Assembly: GCA_002753735.1 (NCBI GenBank)
Contig: PEAN01000002.1
Location: 1 to 64,000 of the forward strand
Direction of reading: 5' to 3'
From: Magnetococcales bacterium DCbin4
Lineage (GTDB): Bacteria; Pseudomonadota; Magnetococcia; Magnetococcales; UBA8363
Length of the DNA: 64,000 bases
Position 1 is the stretch's first letter. Each line of letters starts with the position of its first letter. Below are positions 28,740 through 38,920 of this stretch, piece by piece. A program made the translations under genes and the position numbers. The notes beneath the pieces were generated by a model. It searched no databases. It saw only the letters and a program-made list of their open reading frames with translations, and had not been told where the DNA came from.

Positions 28740-29681
28740 ATGGAAGACATGCTGGATGAAATTGCCCAAAGGGCCAACCTTGCATTTTCCAATCAAATGG
28801 AAATGTTGACCTTTTTCCTGTCCGACCGGCAACAGTACGGTATCAACGTTTTCAAGATCATCGAAGTGATCGAAACGCCGAAAGAGATCACACAGATGCC
28901 GGAGACTCATCCGGCCATCGTCGGCGCCATCGATTTTCGTGGCAAAGTCGTGACCGTCATCGATTTGGGCATGACCATGGGACTCACTCCCATCGCTGTC
29001 GGCAAGGAGTTGAGCTACATCATCGTATGCGAATACAGCGGCATGATTCAGGGACTCATGGTCAGTCAACCCAACAAACTGATCACCCGGAGTTGGCAGG
29101 ACATCAAGAGCCCGGGCAACAGCTTCCAGGAAGCGGCCTGTCTGACCGCCTTGACCTATGAACAGAATGGCGATGCCATCCAGATTCTCGACATTGAGAA
29201 AATTCTTGGCGAAATCATCGGTGCCGACGAAACCATTGCCGAGGAACTCCTGGCCAAGGGACGCCAGTTGGATATATCCAAATTCAAAATATTGGTCGTC
29301 GATGATTCAAAAGCGGCACGGAGCCAGATTGAGAAAACCCTGGAGCAAATGGGCGCCCCTTTCGAATCCTTCGACGCAGCAGCCAAGGCGCACGCATATC
29401 TCATGCAAAATTTTGAATCCAGTCCCAAACCACTCTACAACCTGATCATTTCCGACATCGAAATGCCTGGCATGGATGGATTCACCTTCACCCGGAACAT
29501 GAAAAAGCACACCGATCCCCGTCTTTCCTCCATCCCCATGGTACTGCACAGTTCGATGAGCAACGAATCCAACAAAATCAAGGCTCAGGAGATGGGAGCT
29601 GACGATTTCATCCCCAAATACCAAGCCGACTCCATCGCCACCATGGTTCTGAAATGGCACGAAAAAACCATCCACACATGA
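28740..29681 (+). CDS. cheV: Chemotaxis protein CheV (CheW domain plus receiver domain)
   Basis: The 313-residue protein combines a CheW-like coupling domain (residues about 20-165; G-I-N-V-F-K-I-I-E-V-I-E and I-D-F-R-G-K-V-V-T-V-I-D-L) with a receiver domain (from about 180). The receiver has the acidic pair in V-V-D-D-S-K, phosphoacceptor Asp near residue 240 in S-D-I-E-M-P-G-M-D-G, and the conserved Lys in F-I-P-K-Y. CheV docks MCPs to CheA and adapts by phosphorylation. The Ser in L-H-S-S takes the usual Thr/Ser position. The gene ends 6 bases from the convergent helicase gene. An MCP is encoded 2.9 kb upstream. Confidence 0.94.
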   Translation: MEDMLDEIAQRANLAFSNQMEMLTFFLSDRQQYGINVFKIIEVIETPKEITQMPETHPAIVGAIDFRGKVVTVIDLGMTMGLTPIAVGKELSYIIVCEYSGMIQGLMVSQPNKLITRSWQDIKSPGNSFQEAACLTALTYEQNGDAIQILDIEKILGEIIGADETIAEELLAKGRQLDISKFKILVVDDSKAARSQIEKTLEQMGAPFESFDAAAKAHAYLMQNFESSPKPLYNLIISDIEMPGMDGFTFTRNMKKHTDPRLSSIPMVLHSSMSNESNKIKAQEMGADDFIPKYQADSIATMVLKWHEKTIHT

Positions 29682-29687
29682 TGAATG

Positions 29688-32600
29688 TCAGCCCAAGGTC
29701 CAGGCCCATTCCCGCCAGGCATCCATCAATGGGAAATAAAGTCCCAATCGAATGGGTCGTTGTTCCATGGTGCTGATCAAACGGGCATAAAGGTCGAGTT
29801 GCTGCTGGTAGCGCAACACTTCATTGGCCAGAAACCCTTCCCGATCCCCACCTTCATGGCGGCTGGTCTTGAAATCGACGATCCATCGACAACCCTCATG
29901 ATCCACGAAGGATCGATCGATGACGACACTGATCATGCGCTGATCGATCACCCCCGTGACCCCCCACTCGGAACGGGCTTCGCGGTGATTGGGATCCAAC
30001 AGCCAGCGCCCTTTTGCCGAAGCAAGGACGGTATTCAATCCTGCAATCACCTGATCGACCCTCGCGCTGATGGAATTCTGCGACATGCCCAGATCCAGGA
30101 GATGATTTTTGACGGCACCTCGATGTTGTTCAATCCGATGCGTCGACCAATGATCCACCCCTTCCATCGCCATTCGAGCCAGAAAACGGTGAATCACGAT
30201 CCCCACCAACCGCGACTCGCTACCCACCCAATCAAAGACGACCGGCGTATGTAACATCACGGTCTTCTCGGCCACCACCGGTTGAGGCCAGGGTGGATGC
30301 GCCGGCGGAGTCCAGTCCGCCGGCAGGCGACGAGCCACCGGCAGGGGAACCGCGACCGGCTGTTCTTCGTCAGGCGTCGCATCACCGTCCGATTTGACAA
30401 AGGATTCCGCCACCGAAGACCACAGGACCGACAGGAAAGAACCCACGGCGGGCCGGGTCTCTGCGTCTTGAACCAAACCCAGCAAAAACAGATGCTTTTT
30501 GGCACGAGTCAGGGCAACATACAACAAGCGGCACACTTCATTGCGTAACTTTTCCTGCTCGATGCTCTGGACAAACTGGTAAATGGGATCGCCCTCGTTC
30601 CCATCCCAACGCCCAATCGGCGCCAGCAAAGGGGCCAGATCGGCATCGGCATCACTCCCTGCAAGCATGGGAGGATCTGTCCATAACAAGAGGCGCGCCG
30701 AATCGGGTCGGGGTCTACGGTCCAATCCGGGAATGATGACACAGTCGAACTCAAGTCCCTTGGCCTTATGGATGGTCATCACCACCAGTCCGGGATCCGC
30801 CCGGGGATCGATGTTGGAAAACAGGGAAGCCACTTCCTGTTCCAGGATTTGGGTATCCAGGCGGTGTTCCCGGCCTTCAAGCCGTTCCAGGAGGTCAAAG
30901 AAACTTTTTGCATCCTCCCAATGGCGCGGACTGAAAAGGGTTGCCGGACCCCCCAACTGCCGCCAGGTCCCTTCCACCCAGCGCCGCAATGCCCCGGGAC
31001 CAGGAAAGGCCGACCATTCCCCCCGCTGCATCCATGCCGTGTTCAAAATCGGGCGTACCCGGTCGAGAATGGCCTTGCCCAAAGGAGAGACCACGGCATC
31101 CACTTGCGGATGATTGCATCCATCCCGCAAAGGCGCCTTGGGATCCAGTTGGACGATGGCATGGAGGTCCGATAGCGACAGACCACACCAGGGGGCGCGA
31201 AGGAGTGCCAACCATGCGATCCGGTCTCCCGGATGAATCAAGGCACGGGTCAACGCCAGCAAATCCTGGATCACCGAGCGTCGGGCGAGGGGATGGAGTT
31301 CCACGGCCTGGTAACGCAACCCCCGGGCATCGAGCGCCGGCAGGATTTGGGCAAGGTGATTGCGGGTACGGGCAAGGATACAGACACTCTGGCCACGTTT
31401 GCGTGCATTCTCTGCCATTTCTGCGGTTTTGTACGCTTCATCATCCCGGTTGTCACAACCCGTCAGAACCACCGCCATGCCCGGCTCAGGGGTGGATGCG
31501 GACCGTGATCTTTTAAATTCGACCGCCCCTGTTTCGGGACGCGGCATTTTGGGAAATGCCGCCATCATGCTGTCGTTGACCCAATCGACAATCCCTGGCA
31601 GCGAACGAAAATTGACTTCCAGGAAGAGGGGCACCGTTGCGACCGGTCCCAAGCCCCGCTGTTGCACTTTGAGGAACAATCCCACCTCCGCCTCCCGAAA
31701 CCGGTAGATCGACTGCATGGGATCGCCTACGAGAAACAGGGTATTCCCCTGGTCAGGGGTCCAGCCCGCCACCAATCGTTCCAACAATTCGAATTGCAGG
31801 CGGGAGGTATCCTGGAATTCATCCACCAGGAGATGACGAATGCGATAATCGAGCCGCAATGCAAGATCGGAAGGATCATCAACCGCCCCCAACGCCATGA
31901 TGGCCCGCCGCGCCACTTCCACATGATCCACGGCTTCCCGGCTGGCGAACTGCACCATCAGATTGCCTGCTGCCACTTTGAGCAGCGTCAGCAACGCTTG
32001 AAGGATATGCCACTGTTGCTCCGAAAACAGCGCTTGCGGCAATCGTCGAACCTTGTTCAGTGCCCCATCCAATTCGTCTACCGTCCCCAATTGTTCGACC
32101 AGGGATGATATCCGTTGTTTCATTTCCTCCCACAGTTGCCCCGCCACTTTTGAATTCGCCTTTGACTTTGGCGGAAAACCGGAGCGGGCATCCCAACGCC
32201 TGCGCCACGTTCCCGCCTGAGTCAACAGGGTATCGGCCAGTTGCTGCCACAAGATGATGTCGGTCACCTCAATCCCCGGGGGGGTCAATCGCCCGATCCA
32301 GGGGGATTCTTCCTCTTGGTCATCGGTACGATGTGTGCGTGAAAAATCCATGAGCATTGCGATTTCCGACCAGGCGGATCGGGGCATCATCTCTTTGAGG
32401 GCGGCCAACTCGACGCGAATCATGGCGGCCAGGGAATCATTGAGCCGATGGAGCAGCGCTTCATCCACCCCTTGTGCGACATGACGCAACCATTGGTCCC
32501 GACGGGACAACAGCGCCGCCAACATCGCTTCGATGCTGTCCCAATCGTTGTCCAGGTGTTTGAACAGATCGACGACCGCCCACTGCCATGCCACATCGTC

Positions 32601-33083
32601 ATCGAAGACATCCAAGGTGTCCCGTGCCGCCTGTCGGTAGAACGATTCGGGATCATCGGTCAGGATCCCCTTGCCTCCGAGTTCGGTCAGGATGGGCAAT
32701 TGCCGCACCAGGGAATGACACAGGGCATCGATGGTCATGATCTGGAGGCGGTTGGGATTTTCCCGCAGCCGCCATTGCCGTTGCCGATCCCGTTCCAGCA
32801 CCACCTGGGCCAGTTGCCAGGTTTTTTCCTCAAAGGGAGAGGAAGGGGGAGCATCCGGTGACAAGGATTTCAGGACGCGATCCTTCATTTCCGCCGCCGC
32901 TTTCCGGGTAAAGGTAATGGCGACGATTTCTTCGGGTTGTTCCACCTGGCCCAACAGGGCAAGCACCCTTTGGGTCAACAATCCTGTCTTGCCTGAACCG
33001 GCGGGGGCCTGAACGATGAAAGAACGGTGAATATCAAGCGCCTCTGCACGCGCTGCCTGATCCTTTAATGTGACCATTCCCAT
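29688..33083 (-). CDS. UvrD/AddA-like helicase with C-terminal PD-(D/E)XK nuclease
   Basis: The 1131-residue protein is a superfamily 1A helicase fused to a nuclease, the plan of AddA. Walker A is A-G-S-G-K-T at residues 28-33, motif Ia is T-F-T-R-K-A-A-A-E-M-K, motif II is L-L-V-D-E-F-Q-D-T-S, motif III is V-G-D-P-M-Q-S-I-Y-R-F-R, and motif V is T-I-H-K-A-K-G-L-E-F-D. Near the C-terminus G-V-I-D-Q-R and W-I-V-D-F-K-T-S carry the nuclease Asp and D-x-K. It ends double-strand-break DNA for RecA loading. The upstream gene encodes its AddB-like partner. Such pairs replace RecBCD; which class it belongs to needs alignment. Confidence 0.92.
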   Translation of the reverse strand: MGMVTLKDQAARAEALDIHRSFIVQAPAGSGKTGLLTQRVLALLGQVEQPEEIVAITFTRKAAAEMKDRVLKSLSPDAPPSSPFEEKTWQLAQVVLERDRQRQWRLRENPNRLQIMTIDALCHSLVRQLPILTELGGKGILTDDPESFYRQAARDTLDVFDDDVAWQWAVVDLFKHLDNDWDSIEAMLAALLSRRDQWLRHVAQGVDEALLHRLNDSLAAMIRVELAALKEMMPRSAWSEIAMLMDFSRTHRTDDQEEESPWIGRLTPPGIEVTDIILWQQLADTLLTQAGTWRRRWDARSGFPPKSKANSKVAGQLWEEMKQRISSLVEQLGTVDELDGALNKVRRLPQALFSEQQWHILQALLTLLKVAAGNLMVQFASREAVDHVEVARRAIMALGAVDDPSDLALRLDYRIRHLLVDEFQDTSRLQFELLERLVAGWTPDQGNTLFLVGDPMQSIYRFREAEVGLFLKVQQRGLGPVATVPLFLEVNFRSLPGIVDWVNDSMMAAFPKMPRPETGAVEFKRSRSASTPEPGMAVVLTGCDNRDDEAYKTAEMAENARKRGQSVCILARTRNHLAQILPALDARGLRYQAVELHPLARRSVIQDLLALTRALIHPGDRIAWLALLRAPWCGLSLSDLHAIVQLDPKAPLRDGCNHPQVDAVVSPLGKAILDRVRPILNTAWMQRGEWSAFPGPGALRRWVEGTWRQLGGPATLFSPRHWEDAKSFFDLLERLEGREHRLDTQILEQEVASLFSNIDPRADPGLVVMTIHKAKGLEFDCVIIPGLDRRPRPDSARLLLWTDPPMLAGSDADADLAPLLAPIGRWDGNEGDPIYQFVQSIEQEKLRNEVCRLLYVALTRAKKHLFLLGLVQDAETRPAVGSFLSVLWSSVAESFVKSDGDATPDEEQPVAVPLPVARRLPADWTPPAHPPWPQPVVAEKTVMLHTPVVFDWVGSESRLVGIVIHRFLARMAMEGVDHWSTHRIEQHRGAVKNHLLDLGMSQNSISARVDQVIAGLNTVLASAKGRWLLDPNHREARSEWGVTGVIDQRMISVVIDRSFVDHEGCRWIVDFKTSRHEGGDREGFLANEVLRYQQQLDLYARLISTMEQRPIRLGLYFPLMDAWREWAWTLG

Positions 33084-33157
33084 TCAAAGCCCCAAGTCAA
33101 AAACAAATCATCAACAAGGAAAAGGGGATCCCGCATATGCAGGAAACCATTATTTTT

Positions 33158-35866
33158 TCAATCATTTTCAGGAGATTCATTGATACGGCACAGGGGATGG
33201 AGATCACATTGATCACACGCGTGATCCAATGGTGTCACACGCGCCTCCCCCCGGGCGAAATCATCCGCCAGTCGATCCATCACCTGACGCCAATGATGTT
33301 TCAAGGTTGAAAAATCGGTCGCATCCCCGACCTCATCCTTAACTTTCAACCAAGCCACCCCCGGAAGCAGATCCTCCCGCTCTGCAATCCCCATGAACCT
33401 TTTGAAATTGCGTGATATCTGCCCATAAGCCATCGCCACCAGATTCCCTTCAAGCGCCAAAGCATAGACAGGCATCTGAGGATCTTTGGGACGCGTACCA
33501 AACCAGTCACCATATCTGACCTGGCCCGTTTTGTAGTCGATGAGGATTCGCGCTCCATGCTCCAGATCATCAACCCGATCCATTCGGAAGTGCAATTCCA
33601 GATCCCGCAAAATCAAAACCCCTTCCGACTCGGCAGACAAAACCGTGAAATCGGTCAAACGTCGTTCCTCTACCCGCATCCATTGCTGTAACAAACCCAC
33701 CTGCCGCTGCCGTTCCAACACCAACAACCCCTGCGGTACCTGTCGCCCGGCCAACTTTGACTTCCACAGATCCATCACCCCGGTACATGCCTGCTCAATG
33801 AGGCGTGTACGGTCATCGTCCGACAAGGCACGCCAGTTTCGCATGGAAAACCCGGGACGCAATACCCGGGAAAGAACCTGATGGGTCAATTGCCCACGCA
33901 ACGAAGGCGACAAACCCGTCTGAACCTCGGGAATGGAAACCGCCTGCAAACGATACCGGGCAAACGCCTGGAACGGGCAAAGTGATTGCGATTTCAACAC
34001 CCCCGTGGAACATGGGAAAGGGGGATTCCCCCCCAGTGGGGGAAGCGCTTCATCAACGATCTCAAGCAGTACAGGTGCTGCAAACGTCTGAGATTCCACC
34101 CCACTGTCCTCCGAGACGACCACAGGATCCGGGAGGAACTGCTGCAATAGCGGACTGACACGCAATTCCATATCGTCCTCACGCCGAGGGGCACTGACAA
34201 CGACCACAGGTGCCAACCGCAACAAGGATTGGGTCAACTTTGCAGCAAACGCATATTCACGTTCGCTGGAAGCGCGCGGCATGCCGTGGCTTCTTTGAAA
34301 TGCGCGTGGAAGGAAAGGATTGGGTTGTGGCCGAGGGGGCCAGACATCATCCGATAATCCCATGATCCAAAGCGCGGCAAAGGTTTCACCACCCGCCTCA
34401 AGCGATCCCAGGATTTGTACCGGGGCATCCTCCCCGCCCTTGGGCTGGAACAAGAGTTCACCCACCGCATGCGTCAAAGCGGCAAGGGCCTGGGAATCAT
34501 TCAAGCGGGCCGTCACAACCTCCAAAGAAACCAACCCCGCCAATACCTCTTTCCAGGTCTCAATGATCTGGAATTCGGAACTCGAAAGCCTGCCTTCCCC
34601 CGGCCAACCAAAAGTGGCCAGAATTTCAGAAAACCGCCGGGGCCAGGCAGATGGCGGAATGGACGAAGACCCATGGTCCAGGAGTGGCGGCAGACCGACC
34701 AACCGCTCAAGCATTCGTGCCAGGTCAGGCGTCCCGCCGTCTTCACCGATCATCATCTGCAACCGGGTCAAAGAGACCCGCCGCCAACCAGATTCGCGCC
34801 ATCGAAGATCAAGCAATGCCCGGGAAGAATGTTCCGATCGCCCCGCAGTACAGTAAGGGCTGTGCAAAAGACGTCCCGCCTGTTCCAAAGTACATTGACC
34901 CTCCAGAGCCAAACGCAGGAAAAACAAGGCATCGGCAATCATCGGATGCTCCAACAACGGAAATCCCATGGAGACATTAAACGCGGGATTCTCCGGAAGG
35001 GCATTCCATTCCATGGCACCGGGATGGAACACATCGGTGAAGATACGGATGATCTGTCTGCGCCAATGACCCAGATCGGGATGAATGATCCCCACCCCAT
35101 GTGCGGATAAGGAAGAGGTCATCCCTGCGTCAACCCACTGTTTCGCCCAACGCGCAGCCGCCCGGATTTCTGCCTCATGATCGGGCAACACGTTCAAGGA
35201 TGGAACAGTGGCACAGGTTTCCGGAACATACGGTGTCAACTCGATCCCGCGTGCATGCAGCAATGAAAAGAAATGATCCATCGCCGGAGTCGGCGTATCA
35301 AAACCAGCCAGAACGATCCCGGCAGGAAGTTGCAACCGATCCAGATGACGTTCGACAAACGCCATCAACTGACTGGAGGAGATGACCCCTTTGCGCTGTA
35401 TCTGCTGCGTCCACACGTTCGCCCACCGGATGAACGCCTCGGCATCCTCGTGGCCCCGGGATTGGAGCGAAGGTGGCGGCAAACGCCACTCTGACAACAA
35501 TGCCCACCCTTCACGCGCCAAGGTCGCGGTTTGACGCGGCCAAAGAATTTTTTTCCTCTGCCAGGAATCTTCGGCGATGATCCGTTCCCACAAATGGTGT
35601 TCGGCCAGATCCGACAAAACCCTGGGGGGGGGCTCACCCAGCCGTTCCCCCAGATCCAGACAATCCATCCATTTCTTACGTAACCATGCCTGTAATGGAA
35701 TGATTTCGGCTGAAGACCAGGAAGTGTTGCCTTGGGATGCCTTGAAGGTATTCAATCTTCTGGTAAGGTGCCTGGAGAGTCGCCGGTTGACGGTAAGCAA
35801 CACATGTCCCCGGTCAAGACAGGAGCAAAGCGCCGCGATGCCTTGGATTGATGCGGATAAATTCAT
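33158..35866 (-). CDS. AddB-like PD-(D/E)XK nuclease subunit (probable DNA repair protein, TIGR03623-like)
   Basis: The 902-residue protein starts at ATG 35866 behind GGACGG; a longer frame adds 30 implausible residues. The N-terminus (L-L-T-V-N-R-R-L-S-R-H-L-T-R) is typical of the TIGR03623 group, which is AddB-related. The C-terminal third holds nuclease residues in F-R-M-D-R-V-D-D and I-L-I-D-Y-K-T-G. An iron-sulfur set is suggested by Cys in S-L-C-P-F-Q-A-F and the C-terminal C-D-Q-C-D-L-H-P-L-C. Helicase motifs are degenerate, as in AddB. It is cotranscribed with the helicase gene 75 bases downstream and presumably forms a two-subunit end-processing machine. Confidence 0.9.
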   Translation of the reverse strand: MNLSASIQGIAALCSCLDRGHVLLTVNRRLSRHLTRRLNTFKASQGNTSWSSAEIIPLQAWLRKKWMDCLDLGERLGEPPPRVLSDLAEHHLWERIIAEDSWQRKKILWPRQTATLAREGWALLSEWRLPPPSLQSRGHEDAEAFIRWANVWTQQIQRKGVISSSQLMAFVERHLDRLQLPAGIVLAGFDTPTPAMDHFFSLLHARGIELTPYVPETCATVPSLNVLPDHEAEIRAAARWAKQWVDAGMTSSLSAHGVGIIHPDLGHWRRQIIRIFTDVFHPGAMEWNALPENPAFNVSMGFPLLEHPMIADALFFLRLALEGQCTLEQAGRLLHSPYCTAGRSEHSSRALLDLRWRESGWRRVSLTRLQMMIGEDGGTPDLARMLERLVGLPPLLDHGSSSIPPSAWPRRFSEILATFGWPGEGRLSSSEFQIIETWKEVLAGLVSLEVVTARLNDSQALAALTHAVGELLFQPKGGEDAPVQILGSLEAGGETFAALWIMGLSDDVWPPRPQPNPFLPRAFQRSHGMPRASSEREYAFAAKLTQSLLRLAPVVVVSAPRREDDMELRVSPLLQQFLPDPVVVSEDSGVESQTFAAPVLLEIVDEALPPLGGNPPFPCSTGVLKSQSLCPFQAFARYRLQAVSIPEVQTGLSPSLRGQLTHQVLSRVLRPGFSMRNWRALSDDDRTRLIEQACTGVMDLWKSKLAGRQVPQGLLVLERQRQVGLLQQWMRVEERRLTDFTVLSAESEGVLILRDLELHFRMDRVDDLEHGARILIDYKTGQVRYGDWFGTRPKDPQMPVYALALEGNLVAMAYGQISRNFKRFMGIAEREDLLPGVAWLKVKDEVGDATDFSTLKHHWRQVMDRLADDFARGEARVTPLDHACDQCDLHPLCRINESPEND

Positions 35867-35964
35867 GTGACCGTCCAATGCGATGAAAAAGACAAGACGC
35901 CGGGAAAAATGCCATGGGTATCGAGCATAGAAGAGAATACCGCAATTCAATAACATTAAAGGTC

Positions 35965-37461
35965 ATGTTCGCCGCAAGACGCCCGATCATCATGACCATG
36001 GTCAGCTTGTGTCTCATGATTGCATCGATCCCGGGGGGAACGGAGGGCAATCCCACATGGGATGAGTTTGCCACGTCAATGGAACGATGGAAAGAGGGAG
36101 AACCATCCACCCCCCTGGATGCCCTGTTCGACCGGTTGGAAGCTGTGGGCGTATCTCCAGGGAATCTGGATCTCGGAGTCATTCATGCCATCTACAAACT
36201 GGCACAACATCATTGTACCCATCGGCAATGGGACCGCTGTGAATTTTTATTGACCAAAACGTTTCGCTGGCTGGAAAAAAGTCATGGCCCGGATGACATG
36301 ATCCTGGTTGATTGGCTCATGGAACTTGCGACCGTCTGGTTTGCCAAGGATGAAGATACGCGTGCCATCCAGGCATTGAACCGCGGGTTGCGCATTATTG
36401 AAAAAAGATATGGCGAAAATCATCTTTTTTCCTCATTCATCCACGAACGCCTGGCCGAATTTTACCGACACACCGGCAAGGAATGGTTGGCAAGGTCACA
36501 TGAGCAACGTTTGGTTGCATTGTGGAAAGAGGCCATTGAACCCAACACGATGGCCACGGCGGTTCTTTTGGCAGACGACATTCCGCGACTCTGGCAAGAA
36601 GGCAAAGGTGATGATGCGGTGGCAACCCATGCCAGGATTCAGGATATTTTGAAAGAAACACTAGGTTCCCATCAGGATGTTCGGGCATCCCTCATGCTGA
36701 CCCATGCCCGGCGTGCAACGAACCTGTCCGATGAGGAAAGAATCGGCATGTTGCACGAAGTACTTGAAATCAAGCAGCGTTTGCGCGGCAAGCACCATCC
36801 CGGACTGATTCCAGTGATGATGGAACTGACCCGGTTGTATCAGAAACAAGGCAGGACGGATCAGTCGCGCCCCCTGCTGCAACAATCCTTGCCATTGGTA
36901 GAGGAGTTTTTCGGACCCAACCATCCTGGAACCGCTCATGTTTATTTCAGCCTGGCGGAAAATCTACACATGGAACATCAGGATGAAGAAGCACTGACGC
37001 TCTATCATCGTGCCGCAGCCATCCTTCGAGGCAACGCCCCAGCCCATAACGAATTTTTGGCACGGATCGTTGCCACCGAGGCATCGATTTACACAAATAT
37101 GGAACAACACGTCCAGGCGGAACAGGCACAAATGGAATACCTGACCCTTCTCGCCGCCAAGGACGACACGAAGCCCCAACTTCTGCTTCAGGCGCAACGA
37201 GATCACAAAGAGATTGTCGCACAACTACGACGGCAGGCAGGGGAAGAACATAAACTTGAATCCAAAAATTTTCGTTCCCTGGTGACACTCGCCCAACAGA
37301 ATCTGGTGCGCATGGGACTTGATCCCGGTCCGGCCAATGGTTCCATCGGATCAAAAACCTACAAGGCGATCCGAACCTTCGAAAAACGGATCGGATTGAC
37401 AGAGAGTACAACGTTCAATATCAAATCAATCATCAGGCTCTTGGAACACCTGCCACCGTAA
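35965..37461 (+). CDS. Exported TPR protein with C-terminal peptidoglycan-binding domain
   Basis: ATG 35965 is preferred because it opens a standard signal peptide (residues about 1-26, ending near G-G-T-E-G); ATG 35914 would add a polar extension. The mature protein is mostly TPR/TPR_12 helices with signatures such as G-K-H-H-P-G-L-I-P-V-M-M-E-L and G-P-N-H-P-G-T-A-H-V-Y-F. The last 60 residues (L-V-R-M-G-L-D-P-G-P-A-N-G-S-I-G-S-K-T-Y-K-A-I) match the PG_binding_1 fold. A periplasmic scaffold at the cell wall is likely. It diverges from the AddB-like gene, sharing an upstream region. Confidence 0.82.
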   Translation: MFAARRPIIMTMVSLCLMIASIPGGTEGNPTWDEFATSMERWKEGEPSTPLDALFDRLEAVGVSPGNLDLGVIHAIYKLAQHHCTHRQWDRCEFLLTKTFRWLEKSHGPDDMILVDWLMELATVWFAKDEDTRAIQALNRGLRIIEKRYGENHLFSSFIHERLAEFYRHTGKEWLARSHEQRLVALWKEAIEPNTMATAVLLADDIPRLWQEGKGDDAVATHARIQDILKETLGSHQDVRASLMLTHARRATNLSDEERIGMLHEVLEIKQRLRGKHHPGLIPVMMELTRLYQKQGRTDQSRPLLQQSLPLVEEFFGPNHPGTAHVYFSLAENLHMEHQDEEALTLYHRAAAILRGNAPAHNEFLARIVATEASIYTNMEQHVQAEQAQMEYLTLLAAKDDTKPQLLLQAQRDHKEIVAQLRRQAGEEHKLESKNFRSLVTLAQQNLVRMGLDPGPANGSIGSKTYKAIRTFEKRIGLTESTTFNIKSIIRLLEHLPP

Positions 37462-37550
37462 TGGTACATTGGATCAAATAATTTTTGCCGACGGCGATGG
37501 ACAATCGTCATCATACCAGCCCAATGTTCCGGCACTCCATGGAGGATGCA

Positions 37551-37952
37551 ATGGACAAGAATCGTTATGCATGGATTCAACCGATTTCGGGAACTTTTGA
37601 AGAAGCGGTCGCCAAGGTACGCCAAGCGTTGATGCAGCAGGGGTTCGGCATTCTGACGGAAATCGACGTATCGACCACGTTTCAAAACAAATTGCAGGTT
37701 TCCTGGCCGAAAACCCTCATTCTAGGGGCTTGCAACCCCCCGCTGGCACACAAGGCCATGATGGCGGATCATGATGTCAGTGTCTTTTTGCCCTGTAACG
37801 TCGTTGTCCGCGAAACCAGGCAGGGATCCCTCGAGATTGCCGTCATCAACCCTGAGATTCTCGGCGATATCATTCAAAACCATCAACTGAGCGAAGTCGC
37901 GGCGGAGGTTTCCAAAAGAATCCGTCTGGCCCTGGATCAGCTGGCAGCCTGA
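37551..37952 (+). CDS. DUF302 domain protein
   Basis: The 133-residue protein starts at ATG 37551, preceded by a perfect GGAGG site. The single DUF302 domain shows G-F-G-I-L-T-E-I-D-V and L-G-A-C-N-P-P-L-A-H-K-A, with the family's conserved Cys and a V-F-L-P-C-N-V-V-V strand. The biochemical function of the family is unsettled. It is the last gene before the prophage region. Confidence 0.88.
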   Translation: MDKNRYAWIQPISGTFEEAVAKVRQALMQQGFGILTEIDVSTTFQNKLQVSWPKTLILGACNPPLAHKAMMADHDVSVFLPCNVVVRETRQGSLEIAVINPEILGDIIQNHQLSEVAAEVSKRIRLALDQLAA

Positions 37953-38283
37953 TTCATGCCTGCCCTGTGTGGGGAGATGTTTGTTCTGTCATGCGGCAGG
38001 GTGATGGGATCGGTGGTCGATGTCAGGAAAAACAAGAGGTTGCCGAGTCGCAGTGACAAGAGAATTATTGCGTGGAATTGGTGAAAAATGGGGAAATCCG
38101 GGAAAATTTGCACGTCTTTTGTCACTCTTTTGGTTGAAACTTGCGTGCGAATGATTGGTAAAAGCCAGTGGTGGTGCGGGATTGGTGGGATTTTCGGGGA
38201 GGGGGCCGGGGTCCGGTCGGGCTTGGATGATCGGATGATGTGTCCCAAATGAAAATTTTTGCATCCGATCCTGTTTGACTCGT
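37953..38283. other. Gene-free stretch with candidate phage-end sites
   Basis: No gene is supported here. A site at 38051-38073 (CAGTGACAAGAGAATTATTG onward) matches the repeated sites of the prophage right end at about 20 of 23 positions. An opposite-orientation, weaker match (TTTTGTCACT) lies at about 38117-38126. These may be transposase sites of the left end, so the chromosome-prophage border is probably in this stretch. Confidence 0.45.
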
Positions 38284-38615
38284 TCAAATTATAGATGATT
38301 GTTTGAGACAGGTTTTTGTCAGCGAGTTGCAACTGCGTACTTCGTCGGAACCGGCCTGACAGCTGATGGAATCACGCAGTCTTGACGACTCAGTGAGAAT
38401 CTTGTCGATCCGTTTGCGTTCTTTGGTGGCATTGCTCAAAGGAAGCCAGGGTTTACCCTGGGGGTCTTTCTGGGCGTCGAATCGGTCCTGGGTGACGGTG
38501 ATCAGGTATTCCCCGATGGCACGCATGGCCGGGGTCAGGTCATCGGCAGTCTGGGCAGATCGGTGAAAAGGTGATTGACGTGGGACAGATCAACGGTGAG
38601 GGTAATGCCCGCCAT
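38284..38615 (-). pseudogene. Mu gpG-like virion morphogenesis protein, frameshifted and truncated
   Basis: From ATG 38615 the frame reads M-A-G-I-T-L-T-V-D-L-S and stops after about 26 codons near 38537. The next frame then continues with T-P-A-M-R-A-I-G-E-Y-L-I-T-V-T-Q and F-D-A-Q-K-D-P-Q-G-K-P-W-L-P-L-S, the hallmark of phage virion morphogenesis (tail completion, Mu gpG) proteins. A one-base loss near 38540 explains the break. The similarity ends near Q-A-G-S-D-E-V, so the 3' third is missing, probably at a rearrangement breakpoint. The start overlaps the upstream stop (TGATG), as in a phage operon. Confidence 0.75.
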
Positions 38616-38920
38616 CAGAACACCGCCCCTTCCGGCATGTCAGGGTCTTCGGGGATTTCGATGGCGGGAAAATCATAGCCCTGCAAATCCCAGAAAGGCA
38701 GGGGAATGGCGCCGAGATCCTTCAGGGTCAACCGTTCGCCAAAAGAATGGGAATAGCAGGGGATGATCTGAATTGAGCCGCTCCTGAATATCTCATCCAC
38801 AAAACGGGAAATCATTTCGCCATCAGGACCTCCAAAGTTTTCCGTTTCCTGATCGAAGCTGAACCTGACCGGAGGCGTAGTGCCTACATCAATGGCTCTC
38901 GGCTGCAAATCAAACCCCAT
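38615..38920 (-). CDS. Small phage protein, unknown
   Basis: The 101-residue protein starts at ATG 38920 behind a GGAG site; its start overlaps the frame of the upstream disrupted gene and its stop overlaps the gpG-like start, so it sits in a tightly packed leftward phage operon. Features include P-P-V-R-F-S-F-D-Q-E-T and an acidic C-terminus. The family is not recognised. Its place just before gpG suggests a head-related or minor structural function. Confidence 0.6.
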   Translation of the reverse strand: MGFDLQPRAIDVGTTPPVRFSFDQETENFGGPDGEMISRFVDEIFRSGSIQIIPCYSHSFGERLTLKDLGAIPLPFWDLQGYDFPAIEIPEDPDMPEGAVF

